A stretch of DNA of 64,000 nt from Xylocopa sonorina (taxonomy: Eukaryota; Arthropoda; Insecta; Hymenoptera; Apidae): positions 7,059,473-7,123,472 of the forward strand of contig NC_135204.1 of NCBI RefSeq assembly GCF_050948175.1, read 5' to 3'. Below are positions 23,457-35,758 of the stretch, piece by piece. The position numbers were made by a program, and so were the translations under genes. Below the pieces are notes generated by a model. It was not told the origin of the DNA, did no database searches, and was given only the letters and a program-made list of their open reading frames with translations. Position 1 is the first letter of the stretch. Every line of letters starts with the position of its first letter.

Positions 23457-26400
23457 AAAGAGGTGGTCTCACCACCTACATCTAGCCAGGAGTCTCGCGG
23501 CGGAAGCCTGCCCAAGGGGGTTGAAAAGAAAGTCAGGAGGGAGCGCGCGTCGCGGAACTTCCTCCTTCGGCCTTCGGACGGAGTAATTGTTAAAGCGCGT
23601 TCCCAAAGATGAGAGCTGCTGATTACTTTCCAACTCTGAGTGGCGCGTCTCGCAGCCCCCTCCTTCTCCACTCGCCTTCCATTTTTTTCTCTTTTTCTCT
23701 TCCTCTCTTCTTTCCTTTCCCTTTTTCCTCGCGCTGTGTTGTAAAACGCCGCGACGGACGCGGGGAGGAACCCCTCGCCCGTGGAAATCTAGCAAATTGA
23801 TGGGGACCTCCTTGTCCCGCGAGAAGGGAATTAGTCGGGTAACGCGGAGTACTTAGACGCTCCTCTGGTTAATTCGCCGTGATGCCGCTTTGTGGCCGCG
23901 GTTCCGTTTTATTTCCTTCGGCGAAATTTTACGCCCTGGAACCCGTTAAGAGCTCGGCTATTAAGCTTTTCAGCCGGCTTTTTTTACGTTAATTCGCCGC
24001 GCGATGGAGGATCGCGCCCTCTGCGAATTCCACGCTTAAATTGAACAGGTGTTTCCAACCTGTTCCCGCTACCCAGCGTAAACTGTTGTGTTACTCGAAA
24101 TGTTATTGTTCCTCTTTATTAACGAACTTCGATTCAGTAACTTTTATCCAAAATTCCTTAGTTAGAATATAAGTTCTTCTTTCAAAGATATCCCAAAATT
24201 GTGATTGAATATAATTTCAAGGAGACCCTGAAAATCATTGTGGAGACAGCTACCAACCAAATACACGCTGCGTCGCTCTAAATGACCGACGAGGGCTTCG
24301 AAATCAGCCCAGGACCACCGAAATTCCTCGACGAACCGAGGACCACCTCGAAACGGATCGAACGGAATCGCGTCGGTCGAATCGGAACGCGGGAATCCTT
24401 TCGATTAACAGCGCGTCGAACAGGACGCGAGGAATTAATGCACCGTTCCATCGGGCTCTCCGTGCCTCTCGAAACCGACGGGAACATGAATTATGTCCGA
24501 AGAAGCGCGCAGCTGACACTGTGCGGCCGCGGTAATTGCGTTATTTGCATTTAAAGCGGAAAAAGCGCGGACGAGAGCGGGAGGAGACGTTGGGGAAGGC
24601 CAGGCTGCGAGCGTCCTTTGACCGTTTCCCATCTTCGAGACATGGGCTACCCCTTTGTGGCCGCGTCTGCCACTTATTAAGGCCGACAGCGATGGCCACG
24701 TTGCACAGTGGCCAATTTAGACGACCCGGAATCTAATTGAACCTCGTAAAAATATCCCCTCTCGTGGAATTACGTACAACGGACCGTATCTTCCAAATAA
24801 TCCACGCTACACAAAAATTAAGGCCACGACAGGATTTCTGTCTCGTTTAAACGCTAAAATAAATAACAATTCGCTGCACAAATTTAGTATCTCTGACACT
24901 ATAGTTCGAAAGAGGTACAAGAAAAATGCGTAGAAGCTAAAAGCTTCGAATTCGTCGTTAAAATTCAGGAAACGCGATCGCGAGGCGTTAAGGGCGGTAT
25001 ATCGAGCGTGCCACGTTTGATGGAAAGGATTGGCACGTGTTTCGAAGACGGGCAGGGGAGTCGTTTGACGCGGGAGGGTACGCTGGGACTGATATATATC
25101 GGGCGTCGTTCGTTCCCGTGGAATTCGGGACCAGGCGGCTGAGACAATTGCGTTGCTTGGTATTCCGGCGTTACGCGCGGCCGTGGGCGTGAAAGTCGCC
25201 TGGATGGACGCGCGAGAAGGTAATGGCGTAAGAGGGAATGCGGAATGAAGTGGATGAGGGACAGGAGACGGGGTTGGCGCGGCGCGAAACGATGCACTTT
25301 TAGGGACGCGCGTCGTGATGAGCGCCGCGGCGTGATCGATGGCCTCGAGTGCACAGGTGTAAATATTAATTTCGAGACGAGGCGAGGTTGAAAACGGAGC
25401 GCGGGTAAACAGCCGGGGAAAGGTGTAAATAGATATCGTCGCGGCGAGGGTGAACGAGGAGAGAAGGGTGGCGCGAAGAAAAGGGGTGCTCCTCTGAGCG
25501 GCGAATTGTGTCAATAGGGTGGGAAGCGTATTTCGCGGGAAATAAATCCGCGGTAATTATTATGAATGCTTGTAACGAGGAACGAACGTTCTCGTTCCAA
25601 GAGAAGGGATTATGTGGAGAGCGGAGAGATCGATTGGAAAATTCGTAACAGGCGCCCACGATCATTTCATCAATTTGTACGCTATTGGTTATCAATAACC
25701 ATTATCCGCGGCGAAAGTATTTTTTAGTTACCAGTAACCGTTATCGATACGAGCGGTTATTTGCAGCCAGTTTGAAAACTGTTAGTTCGATCGCGCTGCA
25801 ATTTCAAACATCTCATCTTTCGTTTCAACAATCGGTACATTAACAATGTTTCCTCGTAAAAAGTGTTGAAACTAACTGTTACCATTTTTTTCTTGATACC
25901 TAAAGGGAACGTAGACTTGAAAAACTATTATGCTCAGCGAATGGAGTTACAGAAGCGTCTGGGTCGAATAAAATCCAGGCGCTAGGCGCAATAACACGGA
26001 AGACGGTCCCAGCGGAGGGGTAGCAGGTAGACGCAGTCGCGAAATCGGATCGACGACCGATCTGAATATTAATATGGCGGCTGGGACGCGTATTGTTGCG
26101 AATGTAACGAGCGCACGGACACTGGGTTCGTCGTTGGAAAAATGTTTTGCCTGGTTCCCGGTGAAACTTGCCAGTAACGATATCCTGCGGCTCGACTGCT
26201 ACGTTTTGTTTCCATAACCAGCGGAATAACACCGCGACCGCTTATTTTCGAAACGGCCAGCGAGTTTTCTGGGAAAGAGACTGGCTCGCGTGCCACGACG
26301 CCAGTCGAGGACAGACCCAGTTTTTTCAATGCGCCACCGTGAATCCCGCGGAAAGAATCGGAACGTTTGCTCGTCTCTTCTCCTCCTTTCATTCCGCTTT

Positions 26401-26877
26401 TCTAACCGTCGAGCGAACGGCGTGATTAACGACGGCATAATGTACCAGGGAACAAAAGTGATCCCGTAGCCCCTTCTGCGAAAGGAGAAACACGCCGGAT
26501 GCACGGAACGCGGACGACCGCTGCACAGACCCCCGCGCTTTGTTTCTCGCCCAACTTCGGCCAGAATCGTGGACTTCCTCCGGGCGCCTCTGCATCTTCT
26601 TCTGACGTCTGAATTAACTGTTCCTCCGCTATTTCGATCACCGTACCGAGTGATAAAAGATCCCTCCACATTCTCACGGCCACTCCTGAGGGAAATTTTA
26701 TGGAGCGACTCCGGAAGGAACTGTACTTGGCGCTCCATCTTCGAGAAAGGTTGCGTTGATATCATAAAGAGCAGTTTACGCTGACACTTTGATTGTACGA
26801 ACGACGATAGACACTCTTATCGAGCGATCAACTATAGGCGCGACTGTATCAGAATTTTAGGTAACGTCAGATCGCTC
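23457..26877. other. Noncoding stretch
   Basis: There is a pyrimidine-rich + strand at about 23660-23735, a CpG-rich stretch at about 24960-25540 that carries a 235-codon open frame on the - strand (24807-25514), and a pair of hyphenated palindromes at 25688-25745 listed separately. The 235-codon frame is rich in Ser, Thr, Pro, Arg and Ala with no domain I can name, and it ends in unrelated hydrophobic AT-rich sequence. Confidence 0.5.
25688..25745. repeat. Two related hyphenated palindromes in direct repeat
   Basis: GTTATCAATAACCATTATC (25688-25706) and GTTACCAGTAACCGTTATC (25727-25745) match at 16 of 19 positions and are 39 bp apart. Each contains an inverted repeat around a central CA: GTTAT-CA-ATAAC and GTTAC-CA-GTAAC. 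The two substitutions in the arms are complementary, so both copies keep the symmetry. The right part of copy 2 (TAACCGTTA) also resembles a Myb-type site. Any protein binding is inference. Confidence 0.6.
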
Positions 26878-27240
26878 GAAATGGCGAACACCTGAGCAAG
26901 GATCGCTTTCAGCCAGGGGTTAACGGCGAGGGCAATTAGGTTAGGCTAGGATGTTCATCGGAACAGCGACTAGCGAAACAAAGAACGGTCTTAATAAGGG
27001 GTTAATGCTGGGGGCAATTCCGTAAGAAGTTTAGCTCAGGTTATATTTGATTAGCCATCAGAACTCGAGACACTCGAACAGGGAATGTTCTTAACAAAGG
27101 GTTAATAGCTGGAGCAGTTCCGTGAGACCTTTAGATCGAGTTAGGCTGGCGATCAGAATTGCTGCCACTTGGACAGGGAACGCTCTTAACGAACAGGGTT
27201 AACAGCGCAGGCAGTTCCATAAGAATTTCGTAGACAGAGT
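26878..27240. repeat. Four-copy diverged tandem repeat, unit about 82-100 bp
   Basis: The anchor GGGTTAA followed by GC-rich sequence and a GCAATT/GCAGTTCC block recurs at about 26917, 26999, 27099 and 27196 (spacings about 82, 100 and 97 bp). Other shared words are CTTAAYRAAGGG, CCGTRAGA, TTAGNTCNRGTTA and GGAAYGYTCTTAAC. Copies 2-4 are clearly related; copy 1 is the most diverged. The first unit also contains GTTAGGTTAGGCTAGG, which resembles the TTAGG telomeric unit only by chance over this length. Confidence 0.82.
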
Positions 27241-27883
27241 CGAGGTTCAGTCTTCCTTAACCGGAAGCGAGATCGTACGGTAACAGGGTCCAGAGAGTTC
27301 GCGTTTCTTGCTCCTCCTACTCAGACACGCTCGTTCGAGGCTTCACTTTCGCTCCGCGGGACCATATCAAGAGTCTTCTTCCTCCCTCGGTTACTATATG
27401 TCCGTCTGGCTGTTACGCCCTCCACCCTCTCGATCCTCACGATCCAGCCAAGGCCGCGTTCCAGCTTGTCCGCAGGCTGTGACGTAATTGATTTTGCGAC
27501 CGGTGTCCTTCGACCGGCAGAAACGACCGGGCTTAATGGGCGTCCGGGAACGTTTCGTCCTCCTCTTTTACGGGGCCACGTATCCGAGCAGCCGCCGCCA
27601 TTACGGCTGCTGGCGAACTTTCCCCGGCGTGGAATGCGACAGTAAAGAAAATACGCCTCGCATGGGCTTTTACTGGCCAGCGAGCACTCGCTGACCGGAG
27701 GAGTTTCGTTGAAAATTCGAGCAGCCACCGCTGCACTTCCGGCTCGTCCAGGCTCAATGCAGAGGGATGTTTGTTCAAGGCTGTATTTTTAAGTGCAGAT
27801 GTAACTGCAGACACGAACTCGCGATGTATGAGAATAACATTGTGCGAAAAAAATTCATGGAAAGAAGGTGAAGTAGTCTCGAG
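27241..27883. other. Noncoding spacer between two tandem arrays
   Basis: A CpG-rich segment holds opposing open frames (135 codons at 27321-27728 - and 93 codons at 27533-27814 -) without recognisable domains. No RNA gene was seen. Confidence 0.5.
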
Positions 27884-28110
27884 GGATGTAACCTGAAAAA
27901 TTTGATCACGCGAGAAGAGGACTTAAGAAACGAACATTGAATAGCTCAACCTCAAGCGAAGCAATGTGACTTGACAAAGATACTCAGTGATTAGAAAACG
28001 GATGTAATCTGAAGAAATTGGAGCACGCAAGAAGAGGACTTAAGGAACGAGAATTAAATAACTCAATTTAATAGAGGCAATATAACTTGATAAAAGTAGT
28101 CGGTAATTAG
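27884..28110. repeat. Two-copy tandem repeat, 116 bp unit
   Basis: Copies at 27884-27999 and 28000-28110 begin GGATGTAAYCTGAA and share CACGCRAGAAGAGGACTTAA, AACGA, AATARCTCAA and GCAAT followed by ACTTGA, and both end near GATTAG/AATTAG. Roughly one base in six differs. It lies only about 640 bp from the four-copy array at 26878-27240, but the units are unrelated. Confidence 0.9.
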
Positions 28111-31100
28111 TATTGTCATTTGATAATAAATCTACAAGCGTCAAAAGGTGTAGCGGAGGAAAACCTCGCTTAAAACGATCCCCAGCTGTCAGGTCCGCGC
28201 TATCGCAGGATCTACGATCGCTACCACGTAACAGCGTCAGCGGTCTGCACCCGTTCCGCGAGAATGAGCGCGATCCCTCGCAACACCGGGCAGAAAACTA
28301 TATTTCACGCCTGTCCCCGACGCCGTAACGTCGCCTGCCTCGAGGAGGACGCGCAACAGCGGCGAGACATGCGTCTCGTATCGGGTTATGGTCCTGCAAA
28401 TACGACGGACGTGTTTACACGACCATAACCGCGGCCGTCTTGTAAATAAGTTAACCCCCGGGTGCCTCTGCCCGGTTTTACGAGGACGGCGACAAAGTGC
28501 CGATATAACGCCGGTCCACTGTCCGCCGCATCGACCAATCACGGTGCCCAGCGTCGCGTCCGCGCTGAATTTCAACCGATCTTAGCCCTGCGACGGCCAC
28601 CAACACGGTAAATCACGGTTGGCCGTGGTGGCGCGTCCGCGCCGCCATAGTTCGAGGGCGTAACGACGCCGACGACCAGAGGTTTACGTCTTCCGTGAGT
28701 TACGGAAAACTTGCTGGTCCCTACTGGAGTCTGAAGTGATTTTGGATGCGCCAGCAGTTCCTCATCTTACCTCTTGAGATTGTCTGTCGTAGGGTGCGCA
28801 AAGTGGGGTGCAAGGTGTTCGGTGAACCAGACTTAGCGGGGGTTGTTGGTCCCTGCTTGCGTTTTTAGTAGATGGAACGAGATGGAACTTCAATTAGCTG
28901 CTGTGATTTCTGCTTTTTCACTTTGCATGACATGTGGATGTACGTAGAGATTTTTAAGAGAATCGAATGTATGTAAGAGGTAAGAAATGTTAGAGTCAGA
29001 TGCTTCCTGGTAAATTAATGGCGAAATTGTATAGTTTGCTGTGCTGTCTGTTGTTTTTTGTAAGTAATAATGTATTTTTTTAGGCTTTTTTGAGGTGCTT
29101 TAAGGGATCGTTATATACTTGCGTTGAAGCTTATTGAAGCAGAGCTAGTATGATTACTGTGATTACCGTGCCAGTACTGTTGCTTACGTCCAGATCGAGC
29201 TAGTCTGGCTATGTGTAATTAAATTTTTATTATAACGATGCTTTTAGCTGGAGTCTCTAATAATAGATCGTAAATAAACTGGTTCGAATTCTCTTATTAC
29301 GGACTCGCGCAGCGGCGTCACGCGTGCGAAAAAAAACGGCCCGCCCGGCGCAGCAACATATTTTGCCTGCAAACAGGCGATATTTTCGCAACAATGTTGT
29401 TCGACAAACATTTTTAATGCTCCATAAACTTTCAGCGCGATTTCGACATGTTCTGCCTACGTTGGGATAAAAATCCTAAAAAATGGCCAGTGTAAAAATA
29501 TATCCGCGATATATCATCGCATTGTACGAAGAACAGTAGCAGGAAGATTTATGAAACTCTCTGACAGTGCCTACAGTTGAAACTCTTATTCGAAATCGAT
29601 TAACTCTCGCAACTTCGAAAAAAAAAAAAATAAATAAATTGTGTTCGAAGCTTCGTTCATGGCGTACGCGTGCACTAAGATTCCAACGCCACGTGACAAT
29701 CACGCAAACCTAAACCCCCCACCATTAACCTCACACGGCACCAAGCAACTTTAAACTGATTTCTCTCGAAAACGAAGCCTCGAACGCAATTTCGTTGTTC
29801 CTCGTTTCCATCTTGTTTTATCCCACAGAATCGCAGATTCACATTTCTCGGACGAAGTGTCCAGACAGACGCGAACCGTGGCCCAAGGCGATCCGAGTAA
29901 TCGACCTCAGGATCAATCTCCAATCTCCAAAACAGCTTGAACTTCGCCTCGAATCGAGATGGTCGCGCGTTCGTACACCCGATTCCGGTTGTTATCAAAC
30001 TGTGATCTCCGTCTCAGCTCTCCCCGGTTCGCAGCTGTGTCGCGTGTTCGCGCGAACGCATCGGATCTCGAACTAATAACTCGGATGGAAATTGGCCCGG
30101 GGCGCTCACGAGATATCCGGCTCGGTTTCCGCCAGCGTGTCCCTTTCTCAATTATGCGTCTTGCGAGATGTTGCCAGTAGTAAGATAGCATCCGCCTCTC
30201 CCCGTGCACGGGGGACACACACAGCGACACACACGGACTTCGCGGAGGATTACGAGCACGCAAATTGCCGCGCGAGTTGTTGACATCGGTCGTGTAGCAT
30301 CCCAGATTGGGACGCAGGCTTTCCATCGGGACTCTTCACAAGTTTCGAACAGTTGAAATCGAAATTTTGCGAAAAGCTAGCAAAAGAAGAAGCTCGAAAA
30401 TAGGAGAAAATTCCCTCACGGAAGTAAAAAGAGCGTTCACCATCGTTCGTCTTCCAGAGTTAATAAAACAGTCTCCTCACAAGTCCCGAGACAGATTAAT
30501 CCCGAGTAATCACGTCGTCACCCCCATGGCGCGTCCGCGAGTGATTCGTAATACACTAATTCCGTCGCGTATGCTCGCAGCATTAAATAGCGATCAATCT
30601 TCCCTATCTAGCCCCGTGGAACCCCCTTAATTCTGACGAACAAGACGGAATCGAGGTGAAAAAACAATTCCGCCTTATTGAAGCGACCAGCCCCTCGGCT
30701 ACAGCGAGGCACGCGTACTCTGAACGTTAACGACACGCAAACGAGCCTGCTCGACGTCGACTTCCGACCAGCGACGACACGGCGTATCTGCTTATTCATC
30801 GTCCGCGTAATGGGGTGGCTGCGACCCCCCATCCTGGACAAAGGAACGAAGAAACGAATTGGCAACCGGCTGACGGGCCTTCGAGGGTGACTCTCGCTAT
30901 TTCGACGAAGCGAGAGAGGAGAGAGAAGAGGACTGAGCGCGAGCACGAAACTCGAGGAAGAACGGTCGATGAAGAACAAGGGGTGCGCACGATGGTTGGG
31001 GGCGCTGAGATGGGGGGTGAAGACGGCGGTTAGGATGATGGTACTGCGATCGTTGTACTATCTCCGGTGAACAAAGCCAGCGGGTTAACCCACGCGCGCC

Positions 31101-34100
31101 GGATGCTGCGAGGGAGAATGGGGTGGAGAAACTAGTCGGAGGACTTCCGGTTCATCCCTTCGATGTTCAGCCGACGCAAGGAATCGAGACGGCGGATCGA
31201 ATATTGTGTTTGGATCTCGAGCACGTCGCGAAAGAAATACCCACCCGCGAAGTGTTTGTCCAGAGGCGGTTCAGGATTGGGCGGTGGGTTCGCTGTAATT
31301 TGGATTTTAATTAAATTGCCGCGGCGATTTCGGCGGCTGCTGAAGAGGTTCTCAGGGTAGATAGCGGTGACAAATCGATATTGGGGTTGGATTACCCTGT
31401 TACGTATTAAAATTACCACTTAATGCCTCGTTACTGGTGGTGGTGCTGTTTGAACTTCGTTTTCGACAATCGTTTTCACTTTAGAATCTAACCTCTTGAC
31501 TCTTATCGCATTATACAGCTTTACTCTTTCAATTTTCACTTACAATATAGATATTAAATTCGCAAAGTTCTTATTTTTCTTTATCAAACATTCATAATTG
31601 GTAATTGACAATAACAATCGAGAAGCGTTTGAAGCGATGATTCTCAATATAGAAGAAATCAAAAAATAGAAAAAAGCAAATTCACACGAAACGTAACGTC
31701 CACTGCCCTCTAATAACACTCGACCGCGCGACTGGCCTTCTTACACGGCTCCCAGGAAATCAATTCGTCACGGTAGCCGCGACAAAGCGGCCTGGACGCC
31801 GGATGCCGCGGGTTCGCGCGTGGAGGAGCAATCGGCGAAAGCGGCTACGAGTCGTCCGCAGAGCCAATGAATCAGCCGAGCAACAAAGGGAAGGTGGCGA
31901 AAAAACGAAGGAGCCGAGCGGCGGGGTGGCGGCGGTGTAAAAAGAGACCAGCGCCCGGGGTAGTCGATTTCCATCGACCCCCTGGCGGGCAGCCACCGCG
32001 AAAAATGATCGGAGCCCACCGCCAGGCTAACCCGCGCTGATTATTTCGCTTTTTGCCGCCGCGTCGTTTGTACGAATCGTCGTAGAAGCGGACAGGAACC
32101 GTGGAATGCGGTTTTTCGCGACCAACCCCCGACCAGTCGAACGATTTGTTTCGTCCACCCCGTGGCGGGGCGTCCATCGACGTGCATCGCGTGCCGGATG
32201 GATAATCGCAGCGATAGAAGCCTCGTCGCAACGATCGTGTACGATGCTCTCGCTTGGGGTCGCTTCGTGAAGAAGATGGGAAGGATTGATGATGGACTTC
32301 CGGGACGAGGCTCCTCTTCTGCGAACTCTACGGATGGGGGAACGGAAGAGTGGAGATCGCAGGATGCAAAGTATTTGGGGGACGATGGTGATCTGTAGTA
32401 TGGGGTGGTTTTTATTCCAGTAGATATTTGCAAAGTCATGGTAGGGTTTTCGAGTGAAAAATTGAATCTATGCTTCAACTACTACAGTCTCTCTTCATCT
32501 CGCTTACCACTGAATCACTGTAATGTCCTACGATAGGATTAAAACTAGTCGATTCGCGATACCCCGCGGAACTATCGGCGTTTCCACTCATAACTCGCAC
32601 TTAACGTCATTTACGAGCAGCCATCGCGAATGACCGTAAACCGGGAAGAATCTGAGCGAGTTGCGCGCATCGCCATCCAAACTTCCGCCTCGAAGTTGAT
32701 CGCGACGGTATCTCCATAGGGGATGGATGAACCGTTCCGGAAGAAAGGAGAGCGTTTCGAACCGGGGGTTGGCCGGGGGTGGGCTAATAAACGTCGCCTG
32801 CAACGAGCCGCGCGCGATCGTTCGGCGAAAAATCTCGCTTGTTTATCAGGGCCACGCTCTGGGGCCGCGATCGTCCTGGAAACGATCGAAGTTGCTCGCC
32901 GGAGGCGCATAGTTCGACGGCAGTAAAACGATGATGTACGGAACACGGGGTCGAGGCGACACTGGCGGAGGAAGCGAGGGAGGTGGAGAAGAAAAAAAAG
33001 GGTGGCGGAAGTTTCGCAGAAGTCCGCGACGAAGATCGTATAATAAAACAATCGTATTCCAGGCCAGCGGAGCGGGAAGCAATAAGGGCGCGTACCACGA
33101 GTCCGAGAATATTCTTCAAAACAATATTTCGCGGACGCTCGAGAGGGGGGGACGCGGTGGGAATGGCGGCGTCGCCGCTGAATGCGTGTATCGACGAGCG
33201 AACGTCGATGTTCTGTGTAGGAATGGGACCAAGTTCGATGTGCGTTCGAGAATCGACTGCGAACATTTCTGTTCCAGTCGAATCACAGTCGCGACGCTTA
33301 AATAAGTAACGACAATGTATCCTAAGTAACTTTTGCGTAAAGATTGCACAAAACCCACTGAAGGCCAAAATAATCAAAGTTGAAACTAAAAATCTCAAGA
33401 AAGAGCAGAGATCGGTTTAAGTTTGAGTTAGCTAGCAATAATAAGCTCCAGACTCCCAGAGATGTTAACTTTCACGAAGAAACGTTGCATACATACCAAA
33501 GGAGGTCTACTTTATTTCACTTGGATATTTTTCGTTTCCTGCAGTACTCATAAAGGGCTCGAGCATTTTTCACATCGCGTAAATGCTACTTGGTGTATAC
33601 TTGACCCCATCCCTAGTTCCACGAGCCACCACCGTTTATGGATTTTCGATGCCGTCGAGCGTCGCCTCTGAAAAGTCGAATACCACCACCCTCCAACCCT
33701 CTGACTGTTGGTATACGCGCACATGGTAGCGGCGTTCGTAAAAAGTTCCTTTTCATGGACCGTAGGCGCCCCTTTTATCCGCCGCTTTTCGCCATTGGAT
33801 ACGCGCGTAAACCTTCCTTCGCGCAGTTTCCTGTTTCCTCGAGGAGATTCTCGAGGCTCGCGACGACGTCGAACGTGGATGAATGAAAATGTTCGATCGC
33901 TGGCAGATCACGGTCACGGAATTATGCGCGTGTTCTCAGCTGTTCCTGTTCGCGGATACTTTTTTCATTCGCGTTGCACTGTAAACACTTTATTACAGCC
34001 AGAGAAAGAGAGAGAGTGCGTTACGTACAGCGGTGGTTACTTTTTGTGGTAGTTTTATTCTAGCACGAAGATTCGTGGAGTTCCATCAGGCCTCCGGATT

Positions 34101-35540
34101 AACAACTGCTAAGTTATTCACGGCATTTTATACGACGCGTTGTAAAATATCCCGTCCTGAATTATAGAATGGATAATACTGTTTCCTGTTTTCGTGCGCG
34201 TTCTATTGAGGCGCATGGGCGCTGAGACGTGACTGCACAATAAGACCAAGCGATTATTCGTGTGAATCGTTGGATTCGAACCTTAATTCAGTCACCACGA
34301 GTCATAATAAAAACTGTTTGAACGTTACAAAAGTCTATACGTGACGAGTGAACAGGCCACCCACTGCTCTTCGTAATTAAAATTCTATTTATTCAAAATG
34401 GGACAGCAGTTTGACAAAAGAATAAGAAAAATGCAACGCAATTTATAATTATTGCAAACGAATTTCTCAGTACAAATTAAAACAGAAGACACAATTCCTC
34501 CAAGTATTCTGACTCTACGAGATTCAATTTCTGCACCCAGTCACCCCCTGCGAAGTCATCGAGAAGAAAAAATGGAGTCCATTAACAAACAGCTAGATAC
34601 GGTTCGTGACGACATAATGGCGACGTGATCACATAATAGGCGACGATGAATACGCAACAGGGAGCGTCTGGTTCACGTGAACCGAGGAAGTCTGTACTTA
34701 ATCGGCACGATGACGACAATCGCGTCTGGGTAGGCTTGGCCCGCATTCCAAGCACTCCATTTTGGTCCCAACCGGACGTAGCCTCAGGCGACCACTGCGC
34801 GAGGACACCCTCGCGCTCGCGAATCGCGTTAAAAGCTCGATCGTTGCCATTCTTGACTCAGAACAACGCTATATTGACAATCTAGACTCTAGATTGCCTC
34901 TAAACTGATCGAAACACTACTCACTGAGCATTAATTGTTGTTCTCCGGATTCTAGAGTGAGTGACTGAGCGTTCGAATGACTTTGAAGAGAATAAGGAAA
35001 GGGGTGTATCCAATTTTCTGTCTTAAAGTGAATTGTTTATCACAGGTTGGTCGTCAGACGTTGTTCAGTGAAATTTGATAACGAGAATCGACGCCTCGAG
35101 TGACGACGGTATTAATAGACGAGCTGTTCGAGGGTTTTCAAATTTCCTCAATCGATCGATTACCTCGTTCATTAATCGAAGTGCTACTACGTTTACTAAT
35201 AGGGCTTTAAAATCGCCAGCGATCGTAGTGCGGTCGTATGTTTTATTCATCGTTCCGTTGCATATGCATTTATATGGATCGAATCGATGAATTAAAACTT
35301 ACGAGCGCAACGACGGGGCATTAAAAATTCGCGCGCTCCAAAGCGTCCGCGCGCTTTATCGCATTTCGTACCGCGATCGCATTCGCGCGAATTAAATCTG
35401 GGAATTAAACTGCAAGCACGTCGCACACTCGTCCGATTGTTATTATCCTCGGCTTTCTCTGCGAGCTCAGCTTTTGATTCTATCTGAAAGGTGCTCTGTT
35501 TAACTCTTGCAACCTTCCTCTGCATGTCGCGATAAATTAA
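28111..35540. other. Long noncoding stretch
   Basis: No duplication or gene was recognised. Landmarks are a GT-rich + strand at about 28730-29140, an A run of 13 at 29618-29630, an AC-rich + strand at about 29680-29930, a purine-rich + strand at about 30905-31030 and CpG-rich sequence at about 31730-32340 and 32700-33180. The longest frame (204 codons, 32784-33398 -) spans the CpG-rich part and continues into dissimilar AT-rich sequence, which is typical of a chance frame. Confidence 0.5.
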
Positions 35541-35758
35541 TACGAGGACAAACGACAGACAGCTTAGAAATAGCAAAGAGTAACCTCGATCGGATCAGAA
35601 ATTGGTTGCTCGTTCGATAGCACCCTGAAAACAGCTGAAGAACCTAAATAATACGGGCACAAACGACAGACAGTTTAGAAATAGCAAAGAATAACCTCGA
35701 TCGGATCAGAAATTGGTTGCTCGTTCGATAGAATCTCGATAACAGCTCAAGAACCCAA
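35541..35758. repeat. Abutting two-copy tandem repeat, 111 bp unit
   Basis: Copies at 35541-35651 and 35652-35758 share ACAAACGACAGACAG, TTAGAAATAGCAAAGA, TAACCTCGATCGGATCAGAA and ATTGGTTGCTCGTTCGATAG almost without change, and diverge only near their ends (CACCCTGAAAACAGCTGAAG against AATCTCGATAACAGCTCAAG). The 37 x 3 bp unit could in principle repeat a peptide, but no gene context is present. Confidence 0.95.

Noticed and set aside
24807..25514. 235-codon open frame on -
   Set aside because: Low-information Ser/Thr/Pro/Arg sequence with overlapping 129-codon and 109-codon frames on the same strand, as expected from CpG-rich DNA.
26930..26960. GTTAGGTTAGGCTAGG as telomere-type TTAGG repeat
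   Set aside because: Only two to three imperfect units, inside an unrelated tandem repeat.
29270..29300. GGTTCGAATTC as a tRNA B box
   Set aside because: No A box, acceptor stem or cloverleaf pairing in the preceding 70 bases. Similar GGTTCGA strings at 17249, 44366 and 59542 also lack tRNA structure.
32784..33398. 204-codon open frame on -
   Set aside because: It crosses a change in base composition with no domain. Frames of over 100 codons overlap it in two other frames on + and another on -.
34262..34290. GGATTCGAACC as a minus-strand tRNA B box
   Set aside because: The bases flanking the loop do not form a T stem, and no A box follows at the right distance.
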